Shown: positions 1 through 6,375 of the stretch, piece by piece
Position numbering within the stretch: the first letter of the stretch is position 1
Layout: each line of letters begins with the position of its first letter
Translations under genes and position numbers: made by a program
Notes under the pieces: model-generated
Seen by the model: only the letters and a program-made list of their open reading frames with translations
Databases searched by the model: none
Told to the model about the DNA's origin: nothing
DNA from: Pseudomonadota bacterium
GTDB lineage: Bacteria > Desulfobacterota > BSN033 > WVXP01 > G020346125
DNA length: 7,824 nucleotides
Reading direction: 5' to 3'
NCBI GenBank assembly: GCA_030672465.1
Contig: DAOVGJ010000040.1
Span: 1 to 7,824, forward strand

Positions 1-486
1 CGGTTCGGATACAAGAACATCATGGAAGCGCCAAAGTTGGAGAAGATCGTTATCAATATGGGACTGGGAGAGGCCATACAGAATATCAAGATATTGGATT
101 CCGCCGTTGAGGAAATTGGCCTCATAACCGGCCAACGGCCCGTTATCACCAAAGCGAGGAAATCCATTGCTCAATTTAAGCTCAGGAAGGGGATGCCCAT
201 CGGTTGCATGGTTACCCTGAGGAAAGATCGGATGTACGAATTCTTCCATCGGTTAGTGAATATTGCACTTCCTCGGGTAAGGGATTTCAGAGGTATCTCC
301 GGGAAGTCCTTTGACGGAAGGGGTAACTATGCCCTCGGAATCCGGGAGCAGCTTATTTTTCCGGAAATTGACTACGATAAGATCGATAAGGTAAAGGGAA
401 TGAATATCATCATTGTCACCACGGCCGAAACTGACGAGGAGGGAAAGGAGCTGCTGAAATTGTTGGGCATGCCCTTTAGAAATTGA
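1..486 (+). CDS. rplE: 50S ribosomal protein L5 (5' end outside window)
   Basis: L5 binds 5S rRNA in the central protuberance of the large subunit, together with L18. The reading frame is open from base 1 and begins R-F-G-Y-K-N-I-M. This aligns with residues of E. coli L5 just before its VMQVP segment, so about 18 N-terminal residues lie upstream of the window. The ATG at 22 is therefore an internal methionine, not the start. Recognisable family stretches include KIVINMGLGEA, TKARKSIAQFKLRKG, the DFRGISGKSFDGRGNY segment and the FPEIDYDKID segment. The 161 codons present plus the missing part match the usual length of about 179. It ends in TGA, 25 nt before rpsN, the standard spc-operon neighbour. 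In E. coli, S8 represses translation near the rplE start; that region is not in view here. Confidence 0.97.
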   Translation, partial: RFGYKNIMEAPKLEKIVINMGLGEAIQNIKILDSAVEEIGLITGQRPVITKARKSIAQFKLRKGMPIGCMVTLRKDRMYEFFHRLVNIALPRVRDFRGISGKSFDGRGNYALGIREQLIFPEIDYDKIDKVKGMNIIIVTTAETDEEGKELLKLLGMPFRN

Positions 487-511
487 TAGGGATGGATTTA
501 CGGGGGGAACG

Positions 512-697
512 TTGGCGAAAAAGGCGTTAATGGAGAAGGCCAAGAGGCCAAAAAAATTTAAGGTGAGAGAGTATAATCGGTGCCCACTGTGCGGCAGACC
601 AAGGGCATTTTATCGAAAATTTAATATGTGTCGGATATGCCTGAGAAAATACGCCTTGAAGGGGGAGATCCCAGGAATGGTTAAATCAAGCTGGTAA
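512..697 (+). CDS. rpsN: 30S ribosomal protein S14, zinc-binding type
   Basis: S14 is a small-subunit head protein that contacts 16S rRNA near S3, S10 and S19. At 61 residues it is the short, zinc-binding form; the zinc-free form is about 100 residues. The zinc ribbon is visible as C24-x2-C27-x12-C40-x2-C43, followed by the typical ending K-x-S-W. The start is a TTG at 512, chosen because the family begins MAKKAL-EKAK and because a run of six G at 502-507 sits four bases upstream as a ribosome binding site. The ATG at 530 would remove six conserved residues and is less likely. It lies between rplE and rpsH, as in most bacteria. Confidence 0.97.
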   Translation: MAKKALMEKAKRPKKFKVREYNRCPLCGRPRAFYRKFNMCRICLRKYALKGEIPGMVKSSW

Positions 698-736
698 CCG
701 AAAGCTCAAGGGACAGGAGGTAGAGAGGGGTCAACT

Positions 737-1135
737 ATGTCCGTAACGGATCCTTTAGCCGATATGTTAACCCGAATTCGTAATGCCAGTTCGGCGAGAC
801 ACGATAAAGTCGATATCCCTAGTTCCCGCCTCAAGGAGGCTATAGCTAAGATCCTCAAGGACGAAGGGTATATCAAGAACTTTAAGGTTATCATGGATGA
901 GAGGAAACACGGCATCGTAAGGATTTTCCTCAAATATGATGCCAACCGTAGGGGGATAATCAATTTGAAACGGGTTAGTAAACCCAGCAGAAGGGTATAT
1001 GTGGGGAGGGATGAGAGTCCATCCGTGTTGAAGGGATTGGGCATTTCCATCCTTTCCACCTCCAAAGGCATCCTTACCGATAAGGAGGCCAGAAGGGCCA
1101 ATGTGGGAGGCGAAGTCATCTGCTATATCTGGTAA
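737..1135 (+). CDS. rpsH: 30S ribosomal protein S8
   Basis: S8 is a primary 16S rRNA-binding protein that organises the central domain of the small subunit. In E. coli it also represses the spc operon by binding the rplE start region of the mRNA. The 132-residue product has the usual length. The N-terminus DPLADMLTRIRNA and the C-terminal rRNA-binding signature with STSKGILTDKEAR followed by NVGGEVICYIW are both intact. The start is ATG at 737, with GAGGGG at 725-730 and a second AGGAGG further upstream at 715-720. The 39-nt gap before it is the longest in the operon apart from that before rpoA. No trace of an S8-binding hairpin was identified in that gap. Confidence 0.98.
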   Translation: MSVTDPLADMLTRIRNASSARHDKVDIPSSRLKEAIAKILKDEGYIKNFKVIMDERKHGIVRIFLKYDANRRGIINLKRVSKPSRRVYVGRDESPSVLKGLGISILSTSKGILTDKEARRANVGGEVICYIW

Positions 1136-1150
1136 TGAACGGGAGATACC

Positions 1151-1687
1151 GTGTCTCGAATCGGCAAAGTTCCCATTTCCATTCCAAAAGAGGTGAAGGT
1201 CAAACTGACCGATTCGATCCTGGAAGTCGTGGGACCCAAGGGCCAGCTGACCCATCAGATTCCATCGGAAATTCAGATCTCCATCGAGCCCGAACAGATC
1301 GTGGTGAAGAGGCCCGATGACCATCGGACGACCCGGTCATTGCATGGGCTGACCAGGGTTTTGATCGCCAACATGATTACCGGAGTGAGGCAGGGTTTTG
1401 AGAAAAAGCTGGAAATCCGGGGAATTGGATATCGGGCCGACCTGCAGGGGAATATCCTCCGATTGACCCTTGGGTTTTCGCATCCCGTATTATTTCCCTT
1501 ACCCGAAGGGATTAAGGTTGAAGTTGAAAGGCAGACCACCGTCACGGTAAGGGGCATCGATAAGCAGCAGGTAGGTTCTGTAGCCGCCAAAATTAGATCC
1601 TTTAAGCCTCCCGATCCATATAAGGGCAAGGGAATTCGTTACTCCAACGAATACATAAAACTGAAGGTGGGCAAGGCAAAGGCCTAA
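1151..1687 (+). CDS. rplF: 50S ribosomal protein L6
   Basis: L6 lies near the factor-binding site of the large subunit and binds 23S rRNA helix 97 and the sarcin-ricin region. The product is 178 residues, the normal length, built of two related alpha/beta domains. The N-terminus MSRIGKVPISIPKEV and the C-terminal signature PDPYKGKGIRY (from about residue 154) are diagnostic. The start is GTG at 1151, preceded by GGGAGA at 1141-1146. No in-frame ATG would preserve the conserved SRIGK start. It follows rpsH by 15 nt and precedes rplR by 13 nt. Confidence 0.98.
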   Translation: MSRIGKVPISIPKEVKVKLTDSILEVVGPKGQLTHQIPSEIQISIEPEQIVVKRPDDHRTTRSLHGLTRVLIANMITGVRQGFEKKLEIRGIGYRADLQGNILRLTLGFSHPVLFPLPEGIKVEVERQTTVTVRGIDKQQVGSVAAKIRSFKPPDPYKGKGIRYSNEYIKLKVGKAKA

Positions 1688-1700
1688 AGAGGGGACTGGA

Positions 1701-2069
1701 GTGGTTACCGTTAATCGGAAGGTTGAGGCTCGGGTGAGCAGGAGAAAGAGGGTGAGAAAGAGGGTGAAGGGGACTCCTGAGCGCCCCAGGCTCAGCGTCT
1801 TCCGAAGCCTGAGGCACACCTACGCCCAGGTAATCGTGGATACTACGGGACAGACCCTGGCTAGCGCTTCAACCCTCAGCAGGGAAATTCGAGGAGATTT
1901 GACACGAACCGGCAACACCGAGGCCGCCAAAAAGGTGGGCGAATTAATTGCCAGGAAATCCATCGAGAGGGGAATCAAGATGGTCATATTCGATCGCGAT
2001 GGATATTTGTATCATGGCCGGGTAAGGGTCCTGGCGGAGGCGGCCCGTGAAAACGGCTTGATCTTTTAG
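1701..2069 (+). CDS. rplR: 50S ribosomal protein L18
   Basis: L18 binds 5S rRNA and, with L5, attaches it to the central protuberance. The product is 122 residues, as usual. A very basic N-terminal tail (RRKRVRKRVKG, about residues 14-24) is followed by the family core ERPRLSVFRS, then the YAQVI and LASASTL segments. The C-terminus has VIFDRDGYLYHGRVRVLAEAARENGL, split here only for description. The start is GTG at 1701 with GAGGGG upstream at 1688-1693. It precedes rpsE by 13 nt. There is nothing unusual in composition. Confidence 0.98.
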   Translation: MVTVNRKVEARVSRRKRVRKRVKGTPERPRLSVFRSLRHTYAQVIVDTTGQTLASASTLSREIRGDLTRTGNTEAAKKVGELIARKSIERGIKMVIFDRDGYLYHGRVRVLAEAARENGLIF

Positions 2070-2082
2070 GGGAGGAAGGATA

Positions 2083-2580
2083 TTGCCTAAGATTAATCCC
2101 GACGAGCTGGAATTGGTCGACAAGGTGGTCCACATCAATCGGGTCGCAAAGGTGGTTAAGGGGGGAAGGAGGTTCAGTTTCAGTGCGTTGGTGGTGGTCG
2201 GAGATCAAAACGGTATTGTAGGAAGCGGTCTGGGGAAGGCCAACGAAGTCCCCGAAGCGATCAGGAAGGGCATCCAGCAAGCTAAGCGCGGTTTGATTCA
2301 AATACCCATCATGAATCAAACCATACCCTATCAGGTTATAGGTCGATATGGCGCCGCAAGGGTGATGTTAAAGCCGGCATCGCAAGGGACCGGGGTGATC
2401 GCCGGCGCTGCGGTCAGGGCGATCATGGAATGCGGAGGGGTCCAGAATATATTGACCAAGTGTTTGGGTTCGCACAATCCTTACAATATGGTTAAGGCTA
2501 CCTTTGAGGGATTGAGTCAACTGCACACCCCTGAGGAGGTTGCCCAAAAGAGGGGAAAAAAGGTTGCGGAAATCCTTTAG
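2083..2580 (+). CDS. rpsE: 30S ribosomal protein S5
   Basis: S5 sits at the solvent-side mRNA entry region of the small subunit with S3 and S4, and affects decoding accuracy. The 165-residue product has the two expected domains. The N-terminal double-stranded-RNA-binding-like domain carries VVKGGRRFSFSALVVVGD, and its loop is the known site of spectinomycin-resistance mutations in other bacteria; here it looks like the ordinary sensitive form. The C-terminal domain runs from about residue 80, with GIIAGAAVRAI-like and HNPYNMVKAT segments. The start is TTG at 2083, placed three bases after the purine-rich GGGGAGGAAGGA at 2069-2080. It ends in TAG, 18 nt before rpmD. Confidence 0.98.
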   Translation: MPKINPDELELVDKVVHINRVAKVVKGGRRFSFSALVVVGDQNGIVGSGLGKANEVPEAIRKGIQQAKRGLIQIPIMNQTIPYQVIGRYGAARVMLKPASQGTGVIAGAAVRAIMECGGVQNILTKCLGSHNPYNMVKATFEGLSQLHTPEEVAQKRGKKVAEIL

Positions 2581-2598
2581 CAAGGGAAGGGGAATTCG

Positions 2599-2790
2599 AT
2601 GGGTAAGTCTTCCAATACCCTAAGAGTGAAGCTGATCAAAAGTGCAATTGGTAGATCCCAAAAACAGAGGAAGGTGCTCAAGGGGCTCAACCTCAATAGA
2701 TTGAACAAAATGGTCAACCTAAAGGATACGCGGGAAATCCGGGGAATGATCGAGAAAGTTTCCCATTTGGTGGAGATCATCGGAGAATGA
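2599..2790 (+). CDS. rpmD: 50S ribosomal protein L30
   Basis: L30 is a small large-subunit protein that contacts 23S rRNA domain II. The 63-residue product has the family core LRVKLIKSAIGR, then KQRKVLKGLNLNRLNK and the terminal IRGMIEKVSHLVEI segment. It is only slightly longer than the usual 58-61 residues. The start is ATG at 2599, with a GGGAAGGGGAA purine stretch upstream at 2583-2593. Its TGA stop overlaps the ATG of rplO in an ATGA motif (2787-2790), a classic sign of translational coupling. L30 is missing in some bacteria and is present here. Confidence 0.96.
   Translation: MGKSSNTLRVKLIKSAIGRSQKQRKVLKGLNLNRLNKMVNLKDTREIRGMIEKVSHLVEIIGE
2787..2790 (+). promoter_or_regulatory. ATGA stop-start overlap, rpmD/rplO
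   Basis: The sequence ATGA holds both the start codon of rplO and the TGA stop of rpmD. This is seen directly. From general knowledge of such overlaps, ribosomes ending on rpmD probably re-initiate on rplO, which keeps L30 and L15 synthesis linked. Confidence 0.85.
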
Positions 2791-3227
2791 AGCTGGGAAC
2801 ATTGAAACCGTCGGAGGGCTCCAAGAGGAGGAAAAAGAAGGTTGGGCGAGGGATCGGTTCGGGTCACGGCAAGACTGCCTGTCGGGGGACGAAGGGGCAG
2901 AGATCCAGGTCGGGGAAGGGGATCCCGCCCGGTTTCGAGGGCGGCCAGATGCCCCTGCAACGACGTGTACCCAAAAGGGGGTTCACCAACATCTTTAAGA
3001 AAAAATTCGCCTTGGTGAACCTAAGGGATTTGAACCGTTTTGAAGCCAACAGCATTGTCGACGTAGAGACCTTGCGAAGGGCCGGATTGGTCAAAAAGGT
3101 GCATGATGGGGTAAAAATATTGGGAAAGGGGAGGATTACCGTTCCCCTCACCTTACGGGTTCATCGGGTAACCAAAGGGGCAGCCGAGAAGATATTGGCC
3201 GTTGAGGGAAGGATAGAGGGTATTTAA
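2787..3227 (+). CDS. rplO: 50S ribosomal protein L15
   Basis: L15 is a late-assembling large-subunit protein whose long N-terminal extension threads into 23S rRNA. The 146-residue product shows that extension clearly: a Gly/Arg/Lys-rich stretch with GRGIGSGHGKTACRG (about residues 20-34), followed by the conserved FEGGQMPLQRRVPKRGF segment. The globular domain follows, with VDVETL and KILGKGRI-like segments. The ATG at 2787 overlaps the rpmD stop by four bases. The TAA stop at 3225-3227 is separated from the secY start by a single base. Confidence 0.98.
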   Translation: MKLGTLKPSEGSKRRKKKVGRGIGSGHGKTACRGTKGQRSRSGKGIPPGFEGGQMPLQRRVPKRGFTNIFKKKFALVNLRDLNRFEANSIVDVETLRRAGLVKKVHDGVKILGKGRITVPLTLRVHRVTKGAAEKILAVEGRIEGI

Positions 3228-3228
3228 A

Positions 3229-4554
3229 TTGATCGGTAGTTTTGCAAATATTCTTAAAATTCCAGAGCTCAAGAAGCGTATCATCATCAGCTTTCTGCTC
3301 TTAGCTGTTTATCGGATAGGCGTCCATGTTCCCACGCCCGGGATCAATAGGGATGCCCTAGCCTCCTTCTTCGCCCAGGCCAGGGGAACTTTATTCGGGC
3401 TATTCGACATGTTTACTGGGGGGGCTTTGGAAAGGTTTTCGGTCTTTGCCCTAGGGATTATGCCTTATATTAGCGCGTCCATCATCTTGCAACTCTTGAC
3501 CGTCGTTATCCCGTATTTCGATCGGCTGCAGAAGGAGGGGGAGTCGGGAAGAAAGAAGATCACTCAATATACCCGTTATGGAACGGTGATTTTGAGCCTC
3601 ATCCAGAGTTTCGGTATCGCGATTGGTCTCAGGCAGATGGAATCTGGGGGCGTGCCTATTGTTACCGAAACCAGTTGGACATTCATCCCGATGACGATGA
3701 TTACCCTTACTGCAGGAACCGCCTTCATCATGTGGCTGGGGGAGCAGATTACGGAAAGGGGAATCGGCAACGGGATTTCCCTGATCATCTTTGCGGGAAT
3801 CGTGGCAAGATTACCCCGTGCCTTCGGCAATACCGTTCAACTGATAAGGACCGGGGAGCTCCAAATCTTTTTAATACTGGCCCTGCTTGTGTTCATGGTC
3901 GTGGTAGTGGGGTTTATCATTTTCATGGAAACGGGTCAGAGGCGGTTGCCAGTCCAATATGCAAAGCGGATCGTGGGACGGAGGATATACGGGGGGCAAA
4001 GCACTCATCTCCCCCTAAAGATCAACACCGCAGGGGTTATTCCCCCCATCTTCGCGTCGTCCATATTAATGTTCCCCTTGACCATTACCCAGTTCATGCC
4101 TAAGACGTGGATGGAGACTTATCCCTGGCTCAATAAGGTCATCAATAGTTTGGGCACGGGTAGTATCTTATACAATATAATGTATGTCGTTTTCATCATC
4201 TTCTTCTGTTATTTTTATACTGCTATCGTCTTCAATCCCGACGACGTTGCCGAAAATATGAAGAAGTTCGGGGGATATATACCGGGGATTCGTCCCGGGA
4301 AAAAGACAGCGGAACATATAGACCGAATCCTGTCCCGTATTACCTTGGGCGGAGCCCTTTATGTTTCGGCGGTTTGCGTTCTTCCAAGCATCCTGATTGG
4401 GAGATTCAACGTTCCCTTCTATTTCGGGGGAACGGCCTTGCTCATCGTAGTTGGAGTTGCCCTTGATACGGTGCAACAGATCGAATCCCATCTGCTGACC
4501 CGACAATATGAGGGATTGATGAGGAAGGGAAGATTGAAGGGTAGGCGTCGTTGA
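3229..4554 (+). CDS. secY: Preprotein translocase subunit SecY
   Basis: SecY forms the protein-conducting channel of the inner membrane, together with SecE and SecG, and works with SecA or a docked ribosome. The 441-residue product has about ten hydrophobic segments, at roughly residues 17-35, 70-95, 115-133, 146-170, 178-200, 208-232, 265-290, 305-330, 372-395 and 398-416. This matches the ten-helix SecY fold. The segment with ALGIMPYISASIILQLL is typical of helix 2. The cytoplasmic loop between helices 8 and 9 reads YIPGIRPGKKTAEHI, with R355 at the place of the essential E. coli R357. The basic tail GRLKGRRR is also typical. The start is TTG at 3229, one base after rplO. The MIGSFANILKIPELKKR beginning fits the family, and the next possible starts would cut the first helix. 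GAGGG at 3216-3220 serves as the ribosome binding site. Confidence 0.98.
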   Translation: MIGSFANILKIPELKKRIIISFLLLAVYRIGVHVPTPGINRDALASFFAQARGTLFGLFDMFTGGALERFSVFALGIMPYISASIILQLLTVVIPYFDRLQKEGESGRKKITQYTRYGTVILSLIQSFGIAIGLRQMESGGVPIVTETSWTFIPMTMITLTAGTAFIMWLGEQITERGIGNGISLIIFAGIVARLPRAFGNTVQLIRTGELQIFLILALLVFMVVVVGFIIFMETGQRRLPVQYAKRIVGRRIYGGQSTHLPLKINTAGVIPPIFASSILMFPLTITQFMPKTWMETYPWLNKVINSLGTGSILYNIMYVVFIIFFCYFYTAIVFNPDDVAENMKKFGGYIPGIRPGKKTAEHIDRILSRITLGGALYVSAVCVLPSILIGRFNVPFYFGGTALLIVVGVALDTVQQIESHLLTRQYEGLMRKGRLKGRRR

Positions 4555-4574
4555 TAGGGGGAGAGCCGAGCTCC

Positions 4575-5249
4575 ATGAACCTGATAATCATAGGCCCTCC
4601 TGGCTCGGGCAAAGGAACTCAAGGGAAGCTTATCGCGGAGAGGTACCGTATTCCACAAATATCAACGGGAGATATCCTCAGGGAAGCGGTAAGAAACGGA
4701 TCGGCCCTCGGCGTGAAGGCCAAGGCCTCTATGATCAGGGGAGAACTGGTTCCCGATGAAGTGGTTGTTGGGATTATTGAAGATCGGCTCACCCAAAGGG
4801 ATTGCGGAAAGGGGTTCCTTCTGGACGGTTTTCCCAGAACCGTGGCCCAGGCCGATGCATTGGAAAGCATGCTGGGGAAAAGGGGAATGGTCATTGATCA
4901 TGTGATCAATATCGAGATTGAAGTGGAAGAACTGATAGGGCGGTTGAGGGGAAGAAGGACGTGTAGAAGATGCGGCGCCATGTATCATTTTACCTTCAAT
5001 CCACCAAAGAAGGAGGGGATTTGCGACCAATGTGGGGGTTCCCTTTATCAAAGGGATGACGACAAGGAGGAGACCATTCGATCCCGACTCCGCGTTTATG
5101 CCCGACAAACCGGACCGGTCATCCAGTACTACGCATCTGAGGGGCTGGTAAGGTCCATAAACGGGTTTGGTTGTATAGACGACATTTTTCATCGAATTGT
5201 GGAAGTTATTGAAAACGGGGAGGCCTATGCCAAAAGAGGAAGCTATTGA
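4575..5249 (+). CDS. adk: Adenylate kinase, zinc-LID type
   Basis: Adenylate kinase interconverts ATP + AMP and 2 ADP in the cytoplasm. With the start at ATG 4575 the product is 224 residues. The P-loop GPPGSGKGT is at residues 7-15, the AMP-binding STGD segment follows near residue 30, and DGFPRT is at 84-89 (R88 matches the conserved arginine). The long LID domain carries four cysteines, C130-x2-C133-x16-C150-x2-C153. These are the same positions that bind structural zinc in Geobacillus stearothermophilus Adk, so zinc binding is inferred. A TTG at 4551 would overlap the secY stop and add eight residues (MIGGEPSS). It was rejected because the family begins M-N-L-I-I-I-G-P-P and because GGGGGAG at 4557-4563 is well placed for 4575. 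The last 23 bases overlap infA. The C-terminus is slightly longer than usual. Confidence 0.97.
   Translation: MNLIIIGPPGSGKGTQGKLIAERYRIPQISTGDILREAVRNGSALGVKAKASMIRGELVPDEVVVGIIEDRLTQRDCGKGFLLDGFPRTVAQADALESMLGKRGMVIDHVINIEIEVEELIGRLRGRRTCRRCGAMYHFTFNPPKKEGICDQCGGSLYQRDDDKEETIRSRLRVYARQTGPVIQYYASEGLVRSINGFGCIDDIFHRIVEVIENGEAYAKRGSY
5217..5223 (+). promoter_or_regulatory. infA ribosome binding site inside adk
   Basis: GGGGAGG lies within the final codons of adk, three bases before the infA ATG at 5227. The spacing is shorter than the usual 5-9 bases. Ribosomes translating adk would pass over this site, so infA translation is probably coupled to adk. It supports ATG 5227 over the upstream TTG at 5197 as the infA start. 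Confidence 0.6.
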
Positions 5250-5445
5250 AGTTGAAGGTACGGTTTTGGAAACTCTTCCCAATGCCATGTTCAGGGTGGA
5301 ATTGGAAAATGGGCATAAAGTCCTGGCCCATATTTCCGGCAAGATGCGGATGCATTTCATCAAGATCCTTCCGGGGGATAAGGTGACGGTGGAACTCTCC
5401 CCTTACGACTTGTCCAGGGGAAGGATCATTTACAGGGCGAAATGA
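5227..5445 (+). CDS. infA: Translation initiation factor IF-1
   Basis: IF-1 binds the ribosomal A site of the 30S subunit during initiation and helps IF-2 and IF-3. The 72-residue product has exactly the usual length and is a single OB-fold: IEVEGTVLETLPNAMFRVEL, then GHKVLAHISGKMRMHFIKI, then LPGDKVTVELSPYDLSRGRI with the YRAK tail. The start is ATG at 5227, inside the end of adk in another frame. The frame remains open upstream to a TTG at 5197, but that would add ten residues (MWKLLKTGRP) unlike the family. The ribosome binding site GGGGAGG at 5217-5223 lies only three bases from the ATG. In many bacteria a map gene (methionine aminopeptidase) stands between adk and infA; here it is absent. 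Confidence 0.97.
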   Translation: MPKEEAIEVEGTVLETLPNAMFRVELENGHKVLAHISGKMRMHFIKILPGDKVTVELSPYDLSRGRIIYRAK

Positions 5446-5461
5446 GGAGTTGTCTCGGGAG

Positions 5462-5575
5462 ATGAAAGTAAAGGCTTCGGTCAAAAAGATCTGCGATAAA
5501 TGTAAGATTCTGAAACGTAAGGGCGTCATTAGGGTTATCTGCGATAATCCAAAGCACAAGCAGAGGCAAGGCTAA
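5462..5575 (+). CDS. rpmJ: 50S ribosomal protein L36, zinc-binding type
   Basis: L36 is the smallest large-subunit protein and binds 23S rRNA near helices 89-91. The frame starting at ATG 5462 encodes 37 residues beginning MKVKASVKKICDKC and ending PKHKQRQG. This matches the family almost word for word. The zinc ligands C11, C14, C27 and H32 are all present, so this is the zinc-binding ('C+') form. GAGGAG at 5444-5449 lies 12 bases upstream, and a CGGGAG directly abuts the ATG. It is 16 nt after infA and 13 nt before rpsM, the classic infA-rpmJ-rpsM order. Confidence 0.98.
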   Translation: MKVKASVKKICDKCKILKRKGVIRVICDNPKHKQRQG

Positions 5576-5588
5576 AGGGGGGATAGAA

Positions 5589-5960
5589 TTGGCTCGAATA
5601 GCGGGCGTGGATCTACCGAGGGATAAACGTATCGAAATCGCGTTGACCTATATCTACGGCATTGGCAGGTCATCATCGCGCAAAATCCTTGCGGAAACCC
5701 AGGTGAAGGAGGACACAAAAGTGGGCCAACTCACCGAATTTGAAGTCGTGAGGATCAGGGAGGTCATTGAGCGGCAATATAAAATAGAGGGGGAGCTCAG
5801 GCGAGATGTGGCCATGAATATCAAGAGGTTGATGGATATTGGTTCTTACAGGGGTCTTCGCCACCGAAGATCCCTTCCCGTTCGAGGACAGAGAACCCAC
5901 ACCAATGCCAGAACTCGGAAGGGACCGAGAAGGGCGGTAATGGGCAAGAGGAAAAGGTAG
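5589..5960 (+). CDS. rpsM: 30S ribosomal protein S13
   Basis: S13 sits at the top of the small-subunit head and forms bridges to the large subunit and contacts with tRNA. The 123-residue product has the normal length. It begins MARIAGVDLPRDKRIEIALTY-like and has the GIGRSSSRKI helix-turn region near residues 25-34. It ends with the hallmark YRGLRHRRSLPVRGQRT and TNARTRKGPRR segments. The start is TTG at 5589, supported by the conserved MARIAG beginning and by AGGGGGGATAG at 5576-5586. Only 13 nt separate it from rpmJ, so there is no room for a separate leader like the one S4 binds before rpsM in E. coli, unless it lies within rpmJ. Confidence 0.98.
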   Translation: MARIAGVDLPRDKRIEIALTYIYGIGRSSSRKILAETQVKEDTKVGQLTEFEVVRIREVIERQYKIEGELRRDVAMNIKRLMDIGSYRGLRHRRSLPVRGQRTHTNARTRKGPRRAVMGKRKR

Positions 5961-5964
5961 GAGG
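5959..5964 (+). promoter_or_regulatory. rpsK ribosome binding site
   Basis: AGGAGG overlaps the TAG stop of rpsM (5958-5960) and lies four bases before the rpsK ATG at 5969. The arrangement suggests that termination on rpsM feeds initiation on rpsK. Confidence 0.8.
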
Positions 5965-5968
5965 ATTT

Positions 5969-6364
5969 ATGGCCAAAGCAACGGGCAAAGGAACGAGGAA
6001 AAAGAAGGTGAAGAAGAATGTCCCAAGCGGTATTGCACATATTCAGGCGACCTTTAACAATACCATTATAACCATAACTGATCCCGACGGGAATGTTGTC
6101 TCATGGGCCAGCGCGGGGACCCAAGGCTTTAAGGGATCGAGGAAGAGTACTCCCTTCGCGGCTCAAGTAGCTGCCGAAGATGCCGCTAAGAAGGCAATGG
6201 AACACGGTATGCGGAGTATCGATGTCTATGTAAAGGGGCCTGGAGGGGGTAGGGAGGCCGCCTTGAGGTCGCTTCAGGCAGCTGGATTTAAGGTCCACCT
6301 CATTAAGGATGTCACCCCAATTCCGCACAACGGCTGCCGGCCTCCCAAGAGAAGAAGGGTTTAA
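5969..6364 (+). CDS. rpsK: 30S ribosomal protein S11
   Basis: S11 lies on the platform of the small subunit near the Shine-Dalgarno helix and the E site. The 131-residue product has a lysine-rich N-terminus (RKKKVKKNV), then the family core HIQATFNNTIITITD and SAGTQGFKGSRKSTPFAAQ. It ends in the signature GPGGGREAALRSL and VTPIPHNGCRPPKRRRV. The Asn-Gly pair at residues 121-122 corresponds to the site of isoaspartate formation reported for E. coli S11 (N119), so the same change is possible here. The ATG at 5969 follows a strong ribosome binding site overlapping the rpsM stop. It is 8 nt after rpsM and 11 nt before rpsD. Confidence 0.98.
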   Translation: MAKATGKGTRKKKVKKNVPSGIAHIQATFNNTIITITDPDGNVVSWASAGTQGFKGSRKSTPFAAQVAAEDAAKKAMEHGMRSIDVYVKGPGGGREAALRSLQAAGFKVHLIKDVTPIPHNGCRPPKRRRV

Positions 6365-6370
6365 GGAGGT
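6362..6370 (+). promoter_or_regulatory. rpsD ribosome binding site deciding a TTG start
   Basis: TAAGGAGGT is nearly a full complement of the canonical 16S 3' end. It includes the rpsK TAA stop and is followed by five bases and the TTG at 6376. It is the best Shine-Dalgarno match in the window and supports the TTG start of rpsD, where the protein begins MARYIGSECRLC as the family does. Confidence 0.85.
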
Positions 6371-6375
6371 GTATC

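Noticed and set aside
1135..1320. 61-codon plus-strand frame beginning at ATG 1135, overlapping the rpsH stop
   Set aside because: It is the +1/-1 shadow of rplF. The L6 frame starting at GTG 1151 is certain, and the shadow product has low-complexity, non-protein-like content.
3675..4103. 142-codon plus-strand frame inside secY
   Set aside because: It is an alternative-frame shadow of SecY, which is continuous and matches its family on both sides; there is no sign of a frameshift or nested gene.
4551..4574. TTG at 4551 as the start of adk, overlapping the secY stop
   Set aside because: It would add MIGGEPSS before the conserved M-N-L-I-I-I-G-P-P beginning, and the G-rich binding site at 4557-4563 fits ATG 4575.
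5197..5226. TTG at 5197 as the start of infA
   Set aside because: It would add ten residues (MWKLLKTGRP) absent from IF-1 proteins; ATG 5227 gives the exact family length of 72.
4662..5363. Open reading frame of 233 codons on the minus strand, antisense to adk and infA
   Set aside because: It lies wholly opposite two firmly identified genes, its protein resembles no family I know, and long antisense frames are expected from the codon bias of the coding strand. The same holds for the 185-codon minus-strand frame at 767-1324.
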